From contig JAOANU010000006.1 in assembly GCA_034387635.1 (NCBI GenBank), forward strand, positions 124,001 through 188,000: a DNA stretch of 64,000 bases, in the 5' to 3' direction. The notes beneath the pieces are model-generated. The model searched no databases. It had not been told where the DNA came from and saw only the letters and a program-made list of their open reading frames with translations. This DNA is from Rhodosporidiobolus odoratus (Eukaryota > Basidiomycota > Microbotryomycetes > Sporidiobolales > Sporidiobolaceae). Positions 1 to 11,593 of the stretch are shown here, piece after piece; the stretch's first letter is position 1, and each line of letters starts with the position of its first letter. The position numbers were made by a program, and so were the translations under genes.

Positions 1-102
1 TGTTCAGGCTAGGGGAAGTTCGGGCCACGAAGAAGCGAGACGAGGTGAGAGAGAACAAGGCGGCTCGAGTCAATGAGGAAGCTGCGAAATAGGTGAGCTT
101 AC

Positions 103-694
103 CGGTCGTGACCAGTGATGACGACAGCGCAAGCACCGGTGGGCTTGTCTCCAACAACCTGGTAGGCGGACTTGAGGCCCTCCTTGTCGTTGGCAGCACG
201 GAGCTGGTCGGCAAGCGAGTCGGAACCGACGGCACCGAGGTAGGCCGTAGAGTTGTCGGGGAGGACGTACTGTCGTGTCCATAAGAAGCCGTGTCAGTAT
301 GGCACTGGAGATGGCGCGACGCACGACGGGAGTAAAAAAGGTGAGGGGGAACAGGAGACTCTACGGACCTGAGCAGCACGAGCCGCGTTCTGGGCAGCAC
401 CACCGGCGACGTAGTGGACCTGGTAGTTCTTCTGGAGGTCTTCGTAGCTGACAGTCAAGGCTCTATGTCAGCAGCGGTCTCACACCCGACTGAAAAGCGG
501 TCGTTCGCGTTGAGGTGGGCCTCCACCGCCATTAGCTCAGAGCGAAAGGCGACGTACATCTCACTCTGCTTGCCCTCGGCGAGAACGGCGTCGTTGGCCT
601 TGAGGTTGTACTTGGACAACAACTCGGGCTTGTCGACGACTTGCATGTCGAGGAGGGGGTTGCCCATGGCGAGAAGAAGGAGGGAGGAAGACAT
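103..694 (-). CDS. ADO1: Adenosine kinase, N-terminal part (gene runs off the left edge)
   Basis: PfkB-family sugar kinase that phosphorylates adenosine to AMP with ATP in purine salvage and the methyl cycle. Three exons are visible: 694-558, 447-369 and 269-103. The phases join cleanly into MGNPLLDMQV, KYNLKANDAVLAE, YVAGGAAQNAARAAQ and GAVGSDSLADQL, then GACAVVITGHDR, which are the conserved N-terminal adenosine kinase blocks (GNPLLD nucleoside site, GGAAQN motif). The start at 694 gives MSSSLLLLAMGNPLLD; an ATG in the same frame lies further upstream but only adds CT-rich leader-like residues. Bases 1-102 are intron with a GTAAGC donor at 102, so the rest of the protein lies outside the window. 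Second intron donor is GTCCGT, which is unusual but GT-AG. Family assignment is very secure; only the start is uncertain. Confidence 0.93.
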
Positions 695-2123
695 AATGGC
701 TGCAGCAGAGGGTACAAGAAGTTTCAGTGTATGCTCTGCAGGCGTTCTCGAGGGCGAGGAAGTGCTGTAGGGCGAGATGACACCGCGAGCGATGGAGGGG
801 ACAGTTGCTCGAGGGGGTTTCGCTCCAGCTGCACCGCAAGGGGCAATCCCCCCCACACACTAGTCTCTAAAGAGCGTCCAGCCAGCACCTCCGATTTGTC
901 CGCTGGCTTTGCGCGCCATCGTCGTCGTTTCCACCTCGCTCCTCAGTCTGCACGTTTGCGTTCCTTCAGCGACCGTCGAAGCGCTTTGAGCGTGTAGGAT
1001 AGGTGTTGGCGACATATATAGATAGCTTCGGGTGCCGATGAGCTCACACTAAGCTGGTTCTGAGTGGGTCGAACGGAGTCGTTGGCGGAAAAGGTGCGAG
1101 GGGGTACGAAGGGTTGGCCTTACGCGCTTCTACGACTCTCCGGCCCGTAGCGTGCTGCATAAGCTTTGTCACTGCACTATACGACACGCTCGAGCTCCCC
1201 TCCTGCCCGTCGCCCGTCCTTCGCAGGCCAAAACCGCTCCTTTGTCGCAAACCCTTTTTTCATCCTGCTTGCGGATCGCTGCTGAGTCCTACCCCAATTA
1301 GCTCACGAAGGTCGATGCTCACGTGGACGTTCCGGCCGTTTCGTGTCCCCGCGTCCACCCGTCGCCCATAAGACGGCAGAGACAGGAGTCTTGATGTCGT
1401 CGGACTGCTTTTCCCCTCGGCAGCTTTTCCCTCTCTTTCTCTGTCGCACTGCTTGACCTTGTACCCGATTCAATTCGCCATCTACTCCAGAGGTCTACAG
1501 AGCCTCAAGCGTAGGATATTCCGACAAAGGAAGAGGTGCGTTGTTGTCTTCTCGTCTCCGTCCCCCACTCGGCTGGACGTCGAACCAACTCGCCTCAGCC
1601 CTCTCAACGAGGCAATCAGCGGTACAAGCAGCAGTATCGACGTCAGCGAAGGCATGGCAAAGGCCAGGTATACCAGCGAAGCGACGCTGAAGCTGAGCCG
1701 ATCAAGTCTGATAACCTTCAGGAGAGCGTTTACGAGGGGGACAAGGTGTCCGAGGAGGAGGCGGTGCCGAAGCAGAGGCAGAGCCCGCTGGCTGAACACC
1801 CCTCGAAACAACCCACAGCGTCAAATACCGCCAGCGCAACACCTTCCGCCGCAGGTACGGCCGGACGTCCTTTGAAAGGTAAGCAAGGGGCAGTTGAGCA
1901 GCCCGAGGGCGAAGCAGGTCCGACTGAGCTGACATGCGCTGCCTTTTCCCGCTCGTCAAACAGCAACCCACGGTCAGCAGCACTCCCATCCCCCTCCGTC
2001 AGCACCGCCGACCTCCGTCCGAGTTATTTTCCGCTGCCCTGCACCTCCTTTGCTCCCTCCGTTCTGCCTTCTCTATCTCGTTCAGCTGCCACCTCGTCAC
2101 AACAGTCTTCGAAAAGAACGCAC
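695..2123. promoter_or_regulatory. Divergent intergenic region between adenosine kinase and the Ser/Pro-rich gene
   Basis: About 1.4 kb with no convincing conserved protein. A TATA-like stretch (catatatagatag) sits near 1012-1024, about 320 bp upstream of the adenosine kinase ATG. The right half (about 1536-2123) is open in the frame of the downstream Ser/Pro-rich protein but has the CT-rich composition of a 5' leader, so it may be 5' UTR or an N-terminal extension of that gene. Confidence 0.35.
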
Positions 2124-3743
2124 ATGCATCGTCCCCGCCGCTCTTCCTTATCCGCACCGTCTCCACTTTCACCTGCACCTCCTTCTCCCCCTCTCTCCCG
2201 ACAAGCTCCTCCCTCCTCGTCCGCCGGTCCAGCGCTCCGTCGCACACCCTCCACACAGCTCCTCACCCGACTCTCCAGCCCCGGCGGCGCAACCACCGCA
2301 GTCTGCACCGCGCCATCTAACATCGCCCTCCGCACTCCCATCCCTCCTTCCGCACCGGGCGGACCACGTTCTTCGCTCTCCCCCTCCGCCATGCAGCAGG
2401 GGAGGACTCGACGTCTCTCCCTCTCGCGCCCTTCTCAGCCCATTCCTATCTCCCCGACTTCGCCTCCTCGCACGTTGCCTGGCGTGACTGCAGGAGGAGC
2501 AGCCGACGCTCGGAGGCGCGACAACCGCGAGACGACGCTCGCCTACGCTCTGCGCACAAACGATACCGCTCTTCTTCGCTCGTCGAGGGCGAGCTATGCA
2601 GCGTATCGTTCGGCGACGCCGGTAGGAGAAGAGAGAGAAGGGAGCGGCGAAAGCGGGGGAAGCAATGAGAGCTTCGATGTTCCAGTGGTCGACACTTCGC
2701 ATGCTGGGTACTCGGGTGCGATTGCCGCGGCGGCGCATCCCATGAAGACTGCGGGGTTGGTAGGCGGGGTGAGGTACATCAACGGAAGAAGAAAGAGCAG
2801 TTTAGCAAACTATACTGGGCTGCCACAGCCTCCAGCTGTGGCTCCGTTGGCAGGTGAGGCGGGAGGGAGAGGAGGAACGTTCAGGTACAGCTTAGGCGGG
2901 TTGACCTTGGGAGGAGCGGGAGGAGCAGGAGGAGCAGGAGGAGCGGGAGGAGCAGGAGGAATGGGAGGGATGGGGAGGAGAGCAAGCATCGCGGCGACGG
3001 GGATGCGCCCGCCCAGTCCAGCTGCTGGAGCGCTTCGCCCTATAGCGCCGTTGACGAGTAGCGACCGGGCTCGGCGTCCCTCCTCACCCTCGGGGCATCG
3101 GCCAAGCGGGCTCGTCGGCGCCGCTTCGTCCTTCGTCGGGAGTGGCAGCGGCAGCTGTTCTACGCCCGGCACGAACTCGCTCCTCGGCTCGTCCACCTCG
3201 ACCGCGGGATCAACGATGAGGCGTCCGCCTTCTCCTTCAGGCGGAAGAACGCTCTCCTCGCATGCTCCTTCCGCCAGCGTTCGCTCCCCCTCTCCAGCTC
3301 GCACCGGCGGCCCTCGCATCATCCGAGGCTTCGACGCTCCTTCAACCCCCCCAACCGCACTTCGAGCTCCCTCTCCCGCTCGGCACGCGCTTTCCTCCAC
3401 GAGCCCGCCCGGTGCGACTCCCCTTTCTCGTTCGCGCTCCGCTTCGCACTCCGGGCACATCATCCCATCTCTCACAGCCGGCGCGTCCACGTTCGCTCCC
3501 TCTTCCTCCACCGCAGCGCATTCTACCACCCGACCCCGTTCGCGTCTCGCAAACCGTGGGCTTGACCAGCAGCTCGAGATTCGTGCTTCGAGGGATTTTG
3601 CGGCGTTGGATGATTACTATGAGAAGAGGCGGGAGAGGGGGACGAGGGATGAGGCGGAGAGGCGGGTGAGGAAGGAGGCGGAGGAGAGGTTGAGGAAAGG
3701 GTATGATCGGCTGGACGGGAGGGCGGAAGGAACGGGGAAATAG
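2124..3743 (+). CDS. Ser/Pro-rich intrinsically disordered protein with basic C-terminal helix
   Basis: Unrecognised protein of 539 aa if it starts at the ATG at 2124 (MHRPRRSSLSAPSPLSP); the frame is open upstream to 1536, so up to 196 more residues are possible. Almost all of it is low complexity: Ser, Pro, Thr and Arg with many RRxS and SPxR phosphorylation-like sites. A Gly/Ala run near residues 262-285 is encoded by a GGA-rich repeat. The last 55 residues differ: LEIRASRDFAALDDYYEKRRE followed by a Lys/Arg/Glu-rich stretch that should form a charged helix or short coiled coil. No catalytic motif, signal peptide or membrane span is seen. Single exon. Could be a cytoskeletal or cell-polarity scaffold, but that is a guess; the coding call rests on the long open frame. 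Confidence 0.6.
   Translation: MHRPRRSSLSAPSPLSPAPPSPPLSRQAPPSSSAGPALRRTPSTQLLTRLSSPGGATTAVCTAPSNIALRTPIPPSAPGGPRSSLSPSAMQQGRTRRLSLSRPSQPIPISPTSPPRTLPGVTAGGAADARRRDNRETTLAYALRTNDTALLRSSRASYAAYRSATPVGEEREGSGESGGSNESFDVPVVDTSHAGYSGAIAAAAHPMKTAGLVGGVRYINGRRKSSLANYTGLPQPPAVAPLAGEAGGRGGTFRYSLGGLTLGGAGGAGGAGGAGGAGGMGGMGRRASIAATGMRPPSPAAGALRPIAPLTSSDRARRPSSPSGHRPSGLVGAASSFVGSGSGSCSTPGTNSLLGSSTSTAGSTMRRPPSPSGGRTLSSHAPSASVRSPSPARTGGPRIIRGFDAPSTPPTALRAPSPARHALSSTSPPGATPLSRSRSASHSGHIIPSLTAGASTFAPSSSTAAHSTTRPRSRLANRGLDQQLEIRASRDFAALDDYYEKRRERGTRDEAERRVRKEAEERLRKGYDRLDGRAEGTGK
2910..2982 (+). repeat. GGA-rich tandem repeat encoding a Gly/Ala tract
   Basis: Degenerate 9-nt units of the type ggagcagga repeat about seven times inside the Ser/Pro-rich gene and encode GGAGGAGGAGGAGGMGGMG. 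Length variation between strains is expected at such a tract. Confidence 0.8.
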
Positions 3744-4152
3744 GGCTGAATTGAACATGTGTTGAGCATCCGGCCAGAGGGAGCGGGCAAGGGAATCATT
3801 CAAGGTGTTGGTAATTGTGCTGGAACTAGGCTCTTTGATGACCATCCATCTCGGGCGCCTCGGACCGTCGTACGGACAGCGCAAGAGTGCGCTCGAGATC
3901 CCACGCGGCCAGCAAGAACGCAAGAACGCAAGCAACGCGACCCCGTCCGATCAAGCGGAACGCCGGCGGTCTGGATCTTTTCACAGTGGAATCAGCAGAA
4001 TATCGAACAGCTTGAATACCGGTCGGTCGGTCTCTGAGCCTTCTCCTCCTGTGTCTACGGTGTGCTATCCTCTGGCTGTGTACGGCCAACTGTCAACTGG
4101 CTCGCCGGTGTGGTGATAGTCTTCATCCACTTGCACCTGCAGCTGGTCAAGC
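3744..4152. other. Intergenic region upstream of the histidine kinase
   Basis: No gene seen. Contains a short direct repeat of gcaagaac near 3911-3933 and probably holds the terminator of the upstream gene and the promoter of the histidine kinase. Confidence 0.4.
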
Positions 4153-7100
4153 ATGTCATACGTCTCGACTTATCCTACAAGCAATCCATCGCCGGGAGAT
4201 CCCCATATACCGCCTTACTTGTACGACTACCTCACCGACTCGCCTTTGCCCGTCGCCATCTACTCGCACCATACCCTCTTGTCTGCCTCCGCCCTTCCCG
4301 CACCCTTTTTCCAATCTCCGTCACTCGAGAGCCTTCTATACCAAGGTTCCGGAGGAGCCGCCCTTCTCGCTCAGCAGCAACTCCGACTCAGGAATGGCGG
4401 GGCGGTAGGCAGCAAGGTGGACAAGGACCGCGAACGCGCCAGGGAAAAAGCCATCGAAGTGGCCAGGAAAAAAGCCCCAAAGGACTTGTCGGCCGCACTG
4501 AACGACGACGCGAGGGAACCTCTCAGGAAGTGGCTCCTCGATGGTGCCACTGGAGCAGGTTCCACCTCGACTACCGCGTCCGCTACCCCGTCTGCCCCCA
4601 ATACGCCCGGCACTCCTCCCCTTTCCGCCGTCAATGCTGCCGTCTTCGATGGGGACACCAGCAATCTCTCCCCGCTCCCTCAGCCCGTTCCCTCGCAGAC
4701 TTTTCCCTTGAGCCAGCCCACAAGCACTCAGCCTTCCCCGGCGCCTCGCCCCGTTCCTCCTCGCGCCTCCTCCGTTGCATCTTCCCGCGGTACCTTCGCC
4801 TCAATCAACTCTTCATCGTCCTCCGACCGCGTACAACGTCAGATTGGAGTGCTTCTTAAATCCGAGATCAACTTTGCGAAAACCTACTGGCGAGCTCAGG
4901 TGGTTTCTGACCTTGGCTTCACCGTCCTCACTCAGCTGCCGGCTTCGAGCATCGCCAATGGCGGACAGGTCTCGAGTGTGGGAGAGGATGTGACCAGCCT
5001 CGGCGGAACGACACTCGATGGCGCGCCGTCCACTTCGGGTTCTGCAGCATCCGCCGGCGGCACCTCTCGCAACATTTCGCGTTCCTCCTCGATGAGCGGG
5101 ACCGATACGCCATCGCCCTATCCCACTCCCAGTATCACTCCGACGTTCCTCGCCGGCGGCTTGGAAGGTGTCGAGGAAGGTGTCGAGGAAGGTGTCGAGG
5201 AAGGTGTCGAGGAAGGTGTCGAGGAAGAACCTCCGACCGAGTACGACGAGGCGGAGCCACAGGTTGAGCGATTAGGGGACGTCGAAGTGAGCTGTGAGGG
5301 CGCAAGAGATTCGACGAGTCTCGAAGGTCTCGCGTATACGTTATGGCATGCGCCGGTCGGACTCTTCCGGGTGAATATGGACTTGAGCGTCACGCAGGTA
5401 CATGCTCTCGTTTGTACCCTTTTCATATCGTAGCTGTACTCACCGTTCTCCGTTTCCTTACTTGCACAGGCTACACCTCGCTGGCGCCAGACGTGCGGTC
5501 TATCTGCCGGGGAAACGAACGATGCGTGGAGCGCAAGGGTTCACCCGCAAGATCGGGAGAGGGTACTTGCCCATTATCAGAAGATTGCAGAAGAGATGCC
5601 AAATAAGAGGGATGAGTGTCAATTCCGGTACGCTTGCTGTTCCTGCCTTATACTTCTCGTTATACCCTCCTGTGACCGAAGGCTCTGAGTCGCCTCATCC
5701 AATTCATCTTTTCTGCAGATGGCTTCCCGAAGGCGATCTCGATCAGTGGTGTGTGTGCACTATCGAGCCGTGCATTATTGGTGGTCGTATGGAGGGCTAC
5801 ACGGGATTGTTGGAAAAGTACACTGTCCACTTTCGCACGCTACGGAAACTGAACTTATCTGGTCTTTCCCTTCCCTACCTTTCGCCTTCCTCCTCGTCTA
5901 TGACCTGTAGCGTAAACAAGCACAAAGCTGCCGAGACTGCTGCCGAAGCTCGCGGACGGCAACTTCGGGATGAGCTTGTCGTGCTGAGTGAAACCACGTC
6001 GGTGGGCTTGGTGAGAATCGACCTTTCAGGTCATTTCCTTTCGTGCGTTCCGTTTCCCTTCGTCCGTTTGTCAGGAGACGGTGGGCGCTGACTATGCTTC
6101 TTCTGCAGTGCAAACTCGGCCTGGTATGGCATTGTCAGGCTGAAACCGGGTCAACCGCTCGACAACTGGGTGAACTTCATACACCCGCAAGACTCAAGCT
6201 ACGTTCGGGAAAGATGGGCTCAGTGCGTTTTCTTTCTCTTTCCTTCCACGTGATCTGTCTCTCGCTGAGCTGACTCGCACCTTGCGCGGCGTTGCTTGCT
6301 CGCAGCCACCTCAAGATCCGAGAGGCCCTCACGATTCGGTTCCGCTGGAAAGATGGGAGTGTTTGCTTAGTGCAAGCAGTACTGAACAACCCAAATAAGG
6401 AGGAGGCGACAGGGTGGATTGCGAGTGTCACCGAGTGCGCCCTTTTCGAGACGCTTGTTGCGCTCGACAACCGCTTACTATCTTGGCTCACACGCGCAGC
6501 GTGACTGCACAAGCACGAGCCGAAGAGGCGGTCCTGCAAGTCTCGAAGGAGCGAGAGTTCCGAGCGAAGCGGGAAGCGGACGAAGCGGAACAGAGGCGCA
6601 AGGTTGCAGTGGAGGAGAAGAGGCAGCAAGAGTTGCTGATCGACGTGACAAGTCACGAGATCCGGAACCCGGTGCGTTTTTTCTGTACTTTTGTGTGGGT
6701 CACGGTAGATTGACCCTGCTTCGCTGCGTAGATTTCCGCCATTCTCCAAAACAGCGACTTTACCCGTTCTTCCCTACAGAACCTTCTCGCCCTCCTTCAC
6801 TCTCTTAAAGGCCGCAATGCCCTCCCCGCAGAACTCGACGGCAAACTCCTCGACGATCTCGAAGAAGATATCGAAGCGCTCGACTCAATCACGGAGTGTG
6901 GACAGGCGCAAGAGAGGATTGCGAACGATATCCTCGGACTGGCGCAGATTCAGCTGAGCAAATACAGCATTACGCCCGTCGAGTTCGATTTGGCGACGAG
7001 CTTGAGGAACATCTGCAGGATGTTCAAGGTGCGTAGTTTTCGCTGAACTTGTCGACGGCCGATTTCTGACCTGCTTTCCTGTTCTCGATCTGTAGAGCGA

Positions 7101-8891
7101 ATGCCGGTCAAAGGACATCGAACTCAAGCTCGTGATTGGCTCTTCCCTCGCCCGACTTGGTCCTCGAGCGCGCGTCTTTGCTGACCCTGGTGAGCATCCT
7201 CCCTACCTTTCTCCAAGCCCTTTCCTTTACTGACCTTCATTCCGTTTCTCAGCCCGTCTTACCCAAGTCCTCGTCAATCTTCTTTCCAATGCCATTCGTT
7301 TCACTGCCAAGTCCGCCACCCGCCAAGTGACCCTCGCTGTCGAAGTCTCAGCCCGACCGCCCGATCGCGACTCGCCCCTCATCCCACCTCACGAAACGGA
7401 GATGTCAATCGAGAAGCAAAAGCCGGTGTACCTCTTCTTTTCTGTCGAGGATACCGGGCCGGGTATGACGGAGGAGGAGACGGGTCGACTGTTCGCCAAG
7501 TTCATGCAGTGAGCTTCGCTTTCCCTGCTGGCAGAAGCGGTCTCATTCTCGAACCGTTGCTGACTTCCAATCGCCTTACTTCTCAGAGCATCTCCCTTTA
7601 CACACACGACCTGGGGAGGCAGCGGACTCGGCTTATGGATCGCTCGGAGTACGTTGTCTTGCGCTTTTTCCTACCTTTTCCCGCCTAACCGCTAGCTTCG
7701 TTCTCGCCTAGATCTCTGCGAACTACAAGCGGGTCGCATCGAAGTCGCTTCTACCGTCAGCAAAGGGTCAATCTTCCGATGCTTCATTACCGCAAGGTCA
7801 GCTGCTGTTTTTGACCCTTGGTCCACAATCGTTGATCTCTGGTTTTCTTGCTTGCAGATCCGTCGATGCCGGAACTGGCCATGACACCCCGGTCGCCGTC
7901 ATTGAGGGTATCACAGCGCCTAACGCCCAACGAGGCGCTGCACCGACTGTCTACCTCGCCAAGCCTGGCGAGTCAAGCGAGCCCTTGAATGGCTTCGTCA
8001 TTCTTTGCTGCGAGGTGCGTCTGCCTCGCGCACATCCTCCGTACTGAGTAAAGACTTACGGCTCTACCCGTGCAGGACAACCAAATTAATCGCACCGTGC
8101 TCAAGCGCCAACTGACGAAAGAAGGCTGCAGCGAAATCATGCTCGCTTGCGACGGTCAAGAAGGACTCGATCTCTTCCTTAGCCGACCCTCCGGTGAGAT
8201 CGACTGCATCCTGATGGATATCGAGGTTCGCTCTTTTCAGGAACAATCCGTTCATCTTCTCGTGCTGACTTGCGTTTTCTTCCCACAGATGCCCATCATG
8301 GACGGTCTCGCTGCGACCCGCGCCATCCGTCTCGCCGAGCAGCGAGGTGAACGGACAGGACATCAACGCATCGTCGGTCTTACTGGTAACGCCCGCAACG
8401 CTCAAAAGGACGCCGCTCTCGAGGCTGGAATGGACGCGGTAGTCACGAAGCCCTATAAGTGTGTACTTCCTCCGACTCTCGTACTTGTCGAATGCTCACG
8501 TCCGTCTACATTCAGGGTTCCCGACCTCATCGAGAAGATCCGCAACAACGGACTTCGGAATGAAAAGGGCTCGGGAGCCAACCTCGTTTCGTCGGGTATT
8601 GGCGCCGGAACGACCGCGACATTCATGAGCGCCTCTCCCGGTATCAACGAGCACACATTCCAGCTCGAGGGCGGCGTTAGCGTCGAGGTCATCACCACCG
8701 GCAGCCCTACCTCGTCGAGCTCATCTCGCCTGACTGAGCCGACTTCGCCATCCCGTCAAGCACGCAAGCTGAAAGTCGTCAAGGATCAAGAAGTCTCGCG
8801 TGCTCAGGAGGCAGCGTACAGCATGATGCATCACGGGGAAGGACAGCTCATTCCGCCTTCGCAGTCCGGCGAGCGCTCGCTTGAAAAATAG
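4153..8891 (+). CDS. Hybrid histidine kinase (PAS-PAS-HisKA-HATPase-REC)
   Basis: Two-component sensor kinase that autophosphorylates a His and passes the phosphate to its own receiver Asp, feeding the Ypd1/Ssk1-type phosphorelay. Sixteen exons splice in phase to 1231 aa; exon 1 is 4153-5397 and the last is 8516-8891. Residues 1-390 are disordered, with a five-fold EGVE repeat. A first PAS-like fold follows (VHPQDRERVLAHYQKI; WLPEGDLDQWC), then a second (GLVRIDLSGHFLSANSAWYG; FIHPQDSSYVRERW). The phosphoacceptor is in LLIDVTSHEIRNP, His about residue 678. The ATPase has N-box LVNLLSNAIRFT, G1 EDTGPGM and G2 WGGSGLGL. The receiver shows CCEDNQ, phosphoacceptor LMDIEMPIMDG (Asp about 1048) and TKPYK. 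No transmembrane segment is seen, so it is probably a cytosolic sensor. The ligand of the PAS domains is unknown, and I do not assign it to a numbered fungal class. Confidence 0.95.
5164..5223 (+). repeat. Five perfect 12-nt tandem repeats (gaaggtgtcgag)
   Basis: Five uninterrupted copies encode (EGVE)x5 in the disordered N-terminal part of the histidine kinase, just before the first PAS domain. The perfect identity of the units points to recent expansion by slippage. Confidence 0.95.
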
Positions 8892-9348
8892 GCTTCCTCG
8901 GGCCCGTGTCTTTGGCAGCCTTATCCCTCCCCCTCTCGACTTTGTTGTATCTCGACTACCTTCCATCGTATGCCCTTGTTTTCAGGTTGGACTCTGGATA
9001 AGCATACATAGCGCATACCGCATTCTTGTTCTTACTCTTCCTGGAATCGCAGCGCTGTTGGACAATTGATAGGGTGCGGGCACCTCGCAATACCTTGCCA
9101 AGCTTGCGCTCGCCACAGCTGCCGGAACGCTGCGAGGGTACGCAACTATTTCTGGGGGGAACAAAGAGGAAGGGAGTTCAGCGAAAACGGCGCTAATAGA
9201 GGGGATAGCAGGACGCATCGATAGGTCAGTACTCCTATAAGCCTCACCTGCTCAGGAAGATAGCCTTGTAGTGCATGTCACAAGCGAGAGAAGGCAGGCT
9301 CCTGAGCGAAACATTTTGACCATTCTCACGGTCTCACACGTCACTCTG
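8892..9348. other. Intergenic region between the histidine kinase and the EEP gene
   Basis: No gene seen. From about 9268 the sequence matches the upstream flank of the inverted pseudogene copy at 18217-18305 (shared gtcacaagcgaga and ttctcacggtctcacacgtcactctgatggct), so the duplicated unit includes roughly 80 bp of 5' flank. Confidence 0.5.
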
Positions 9349-10963
9349 ATGGCTAGTACAGACGCAGAGACTACCAGTGTTTCTCCCTCGAGGACCCATA
9401 GCTCTGCCCGCACTCTCTCTGTCTTGCCCTTGCGTCTGCTCGTCCCGTCACTCCTCCTGCCATTTCTCGCTGTTCTAGCCACCCTCGCCTGGCTCGGTCC
9501 ACCTTCTCTACGCCTTCAAGCTCACTCAGAGTACTATACAAGAATCCTGATGGCCTCCCCTCCTCCGCGCACACTCTGCTTCGGGTCCTTCAACGTTCGC
9601 ATGGACGCCGAAGCCGCTCATCCCGTCCTCTTTCCGCTCAAACAACTCGCCGATTCGGTCTCGACGCTTGGAAAGGAAAAGAGCAATGGGAGTCAGAAGT
9701 GGGGAGAACGACCGTGGACGGAGAGGAGGGAGAAACTGGTTGATCAGGTGCTGTGGAGTGGATTGGATGTGGTGGGCTTCCAGGAGGTGCTCAACAATCA
9801 GTTGAGGGATCTTGTGGTGCTCATGGGAGACGAGTGGGACTATGTCGGTGTCGGTGAGTGGCGATGCCGTTCTTCTGCTCCCTCCAGCTGCAACCGAAGG
9901 ACTAACTTTTTTCCCCTTCTCTTTCCCGGTTTCGCAGGACGCAATGACGGCAGAAAAGCCGGCGAAGCTGTGCCCATCTTCTTCCGCAAGTATGTTCTGT
10001 CCCGTTGACAAGTCGGATTCACCTTGCTCACCCATTCCGCACTGCCGCAGATCCCGCTTCACCCTCTTGACCTCCTCTCATTTCTGGCTCTCGCCCACTC
10101 CTTCAGTCCCCGGCTCGAAAGGCTGGGACGCCGATCAGACTCGTATGGTCACCGCCATCCATCTGCACGACAAGCAGGGTTCTCCAGGCAAAGAAGGGGA
10201 GGAGATCGTCGTGGTCAACACACACTGGGATCACCTTGGCACCTTGGCGAGGGAGAAGAGCGCCGAGCTGATCCTGGACAAGCTTGAGCAGGAGATTGTA
10301 CTGCCTAAGCGCAAGACGGGTGAGCATGATCCGCTCATCGTGTTGCTCGGAGACTTGAACTCGATGGCGGAGGAGAAGGGGTATCAGATCCTTACGGATG
10401 GCAAGTATGGCGGAGAGAAGAGCGAGAGGGCGGCGTTTGCGGACGCTAGACATGAAGTTGCCGCGAGGGGGACGAAGATGGAAGGACCGGGGGCGTTGAG
10501 CGGGTGCGCTGGTCTTCATTTCTCCTGTTCTGCCGCTCTTCAACCTGTCTTGCGCCGTTGTACGGTTCTTTCGCACCGCTGACACTGCTAGTTTCTCCTG
10601 TCCCTCTCTGACAGACGCTTCGGCCCACTCCACACCTTCACCGGCTTCCTCCCCTCCGACGTCCCCAAGATCATCGACTTCATCTTCCCCTTCTCGAACG
10701 ACGCTTTCGTCCCTCCCAGCGAATCCCCTCCTGCCCCAGTGCGTGAGCCTCTCAGTAACGACACCTCGGTTGACTCGACTACCAAGGAGGACTCGAGCAA
10801 AGCCCTGCACGCTCAAACTCGCTGGAAGGTTTCCCGCTATGGCGTCATTCCCAACTTCTTCGAAGACCTTGATGGAGGCAGGGTGGGCGAGCAGAAGGAA
10901 GACTCGATGCTTGTCAGCGACCACCGGTTAGTGATCGCGGCGTTCGAGGAAGTGCTGACCTGA
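9349..10963 (+). CDS. Membrane-anchored endonuclease/exonuclease/phosphatase family protein (intact copy)
   Basis: Metal-dependent phosphodiesterase fold of the EEP superfamily; the substrate (nucleic acid, phosphoinositide or another phosphodiester) cannot be told from sequence. Four exons (9349-9853, 9938-9989, 10051-10503, 10615-10963) join in phase to 452 aa. A single hydrophobic segment near residues 25-45 (LPLRLLVPSLLLPFLAVLA) predicts a signal anchor, so the catalytic domain probably faces the secretory lumen or outside. EEP signatures are present in order: FNVRMD, GFQEVL (metal-binding Glu), VNTHWDH, LLGDLNS and the C-terminal SDHRLV. Intron 1 is 84 nt and has no in-frame stop, so its retention would keep the frame open. 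A broken inverted copy lies 6 kb away at 16608-18216. ATG at 9349 is preferred because both copies keep it. Confidence 0.85.
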
Positions 10964-11593
10964 AGAGCCAGGGACGGGATGGGAAAGAAGGAAAAAAGCT
11001 GGCTGTACATAGCGTTCTTGCGCCGTAGGTTTTTGTCTGCATGTACTTGTCCTTTCGGTCCGTCTGTTGTCGTCATCGCGCGCTCGCAAGCTATGCTTTA
11101 GCTCGTATTGAAGTAGGCCAGTTAGCAACCAGTTAGGGTGTAGCTAATTGATGAATTGATGCTCCCTTCGCTCGTATCGTTGCATTCGGCTACGCTGCGA
11201 ACGCCACACTCGAGACAGAGACAGCAGGAAAGTCGTGTAACAAGGACAGACAGGGGAAAGAGGAAACGATGAGAAGACGGGCAAGCAATGGACGACTGAA
11301 AACGGAGATTGAATAACGGCAGATGTACGTTGTAGGCGGGGAGAGGGATGAGAACGGAGTAGAGGAGTGGGGCTGCTTCGAGTGGTGTCTAGGGTGGAAG
11401 ACGGAGGGCGGGCGCAGAGGGTGAGGATGTACAGGTAGGAAGGGGACAGAATGTATAGCACGACAAGGTATAGACAACGAAAAACGACAAGGCGGACGAG
11501 GGTTTGATGTGGTGACGGCAGTGGGAGATGCTGAGGGGGCTTTTGCGGTGAGCGGAAATAAAAAGAGTTGCAAAGGGAAGGGCGGGAGCGGGT
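10964..11593. other. Convergent 3' region between the EEP gene and the AMPK beta gene
   Basis: 630 bp between two convergent stop codons. No conserved protein or RNA gene seen on either strand; open frames here are short and of low-complexity composition. Presumably holds both 3' UTRs and terminators. Confidence 0.5.

Noticed and set aside
1536..2123. Using the first start of the long frame (735 aa) for the Ser/Pro-rich protein
   Set aside because: The extra N-terminus is leader-like; both are possible, but the ATG at 2124 starts the region with consistent composition. Kept as an alternative.
2810..3529. Minus-strand 239-codon open frame with Pro/Ala repeats
   Set aside because: Antisense shadow of the GGA repeat and the GC-rich coding strand; no motif or start context.
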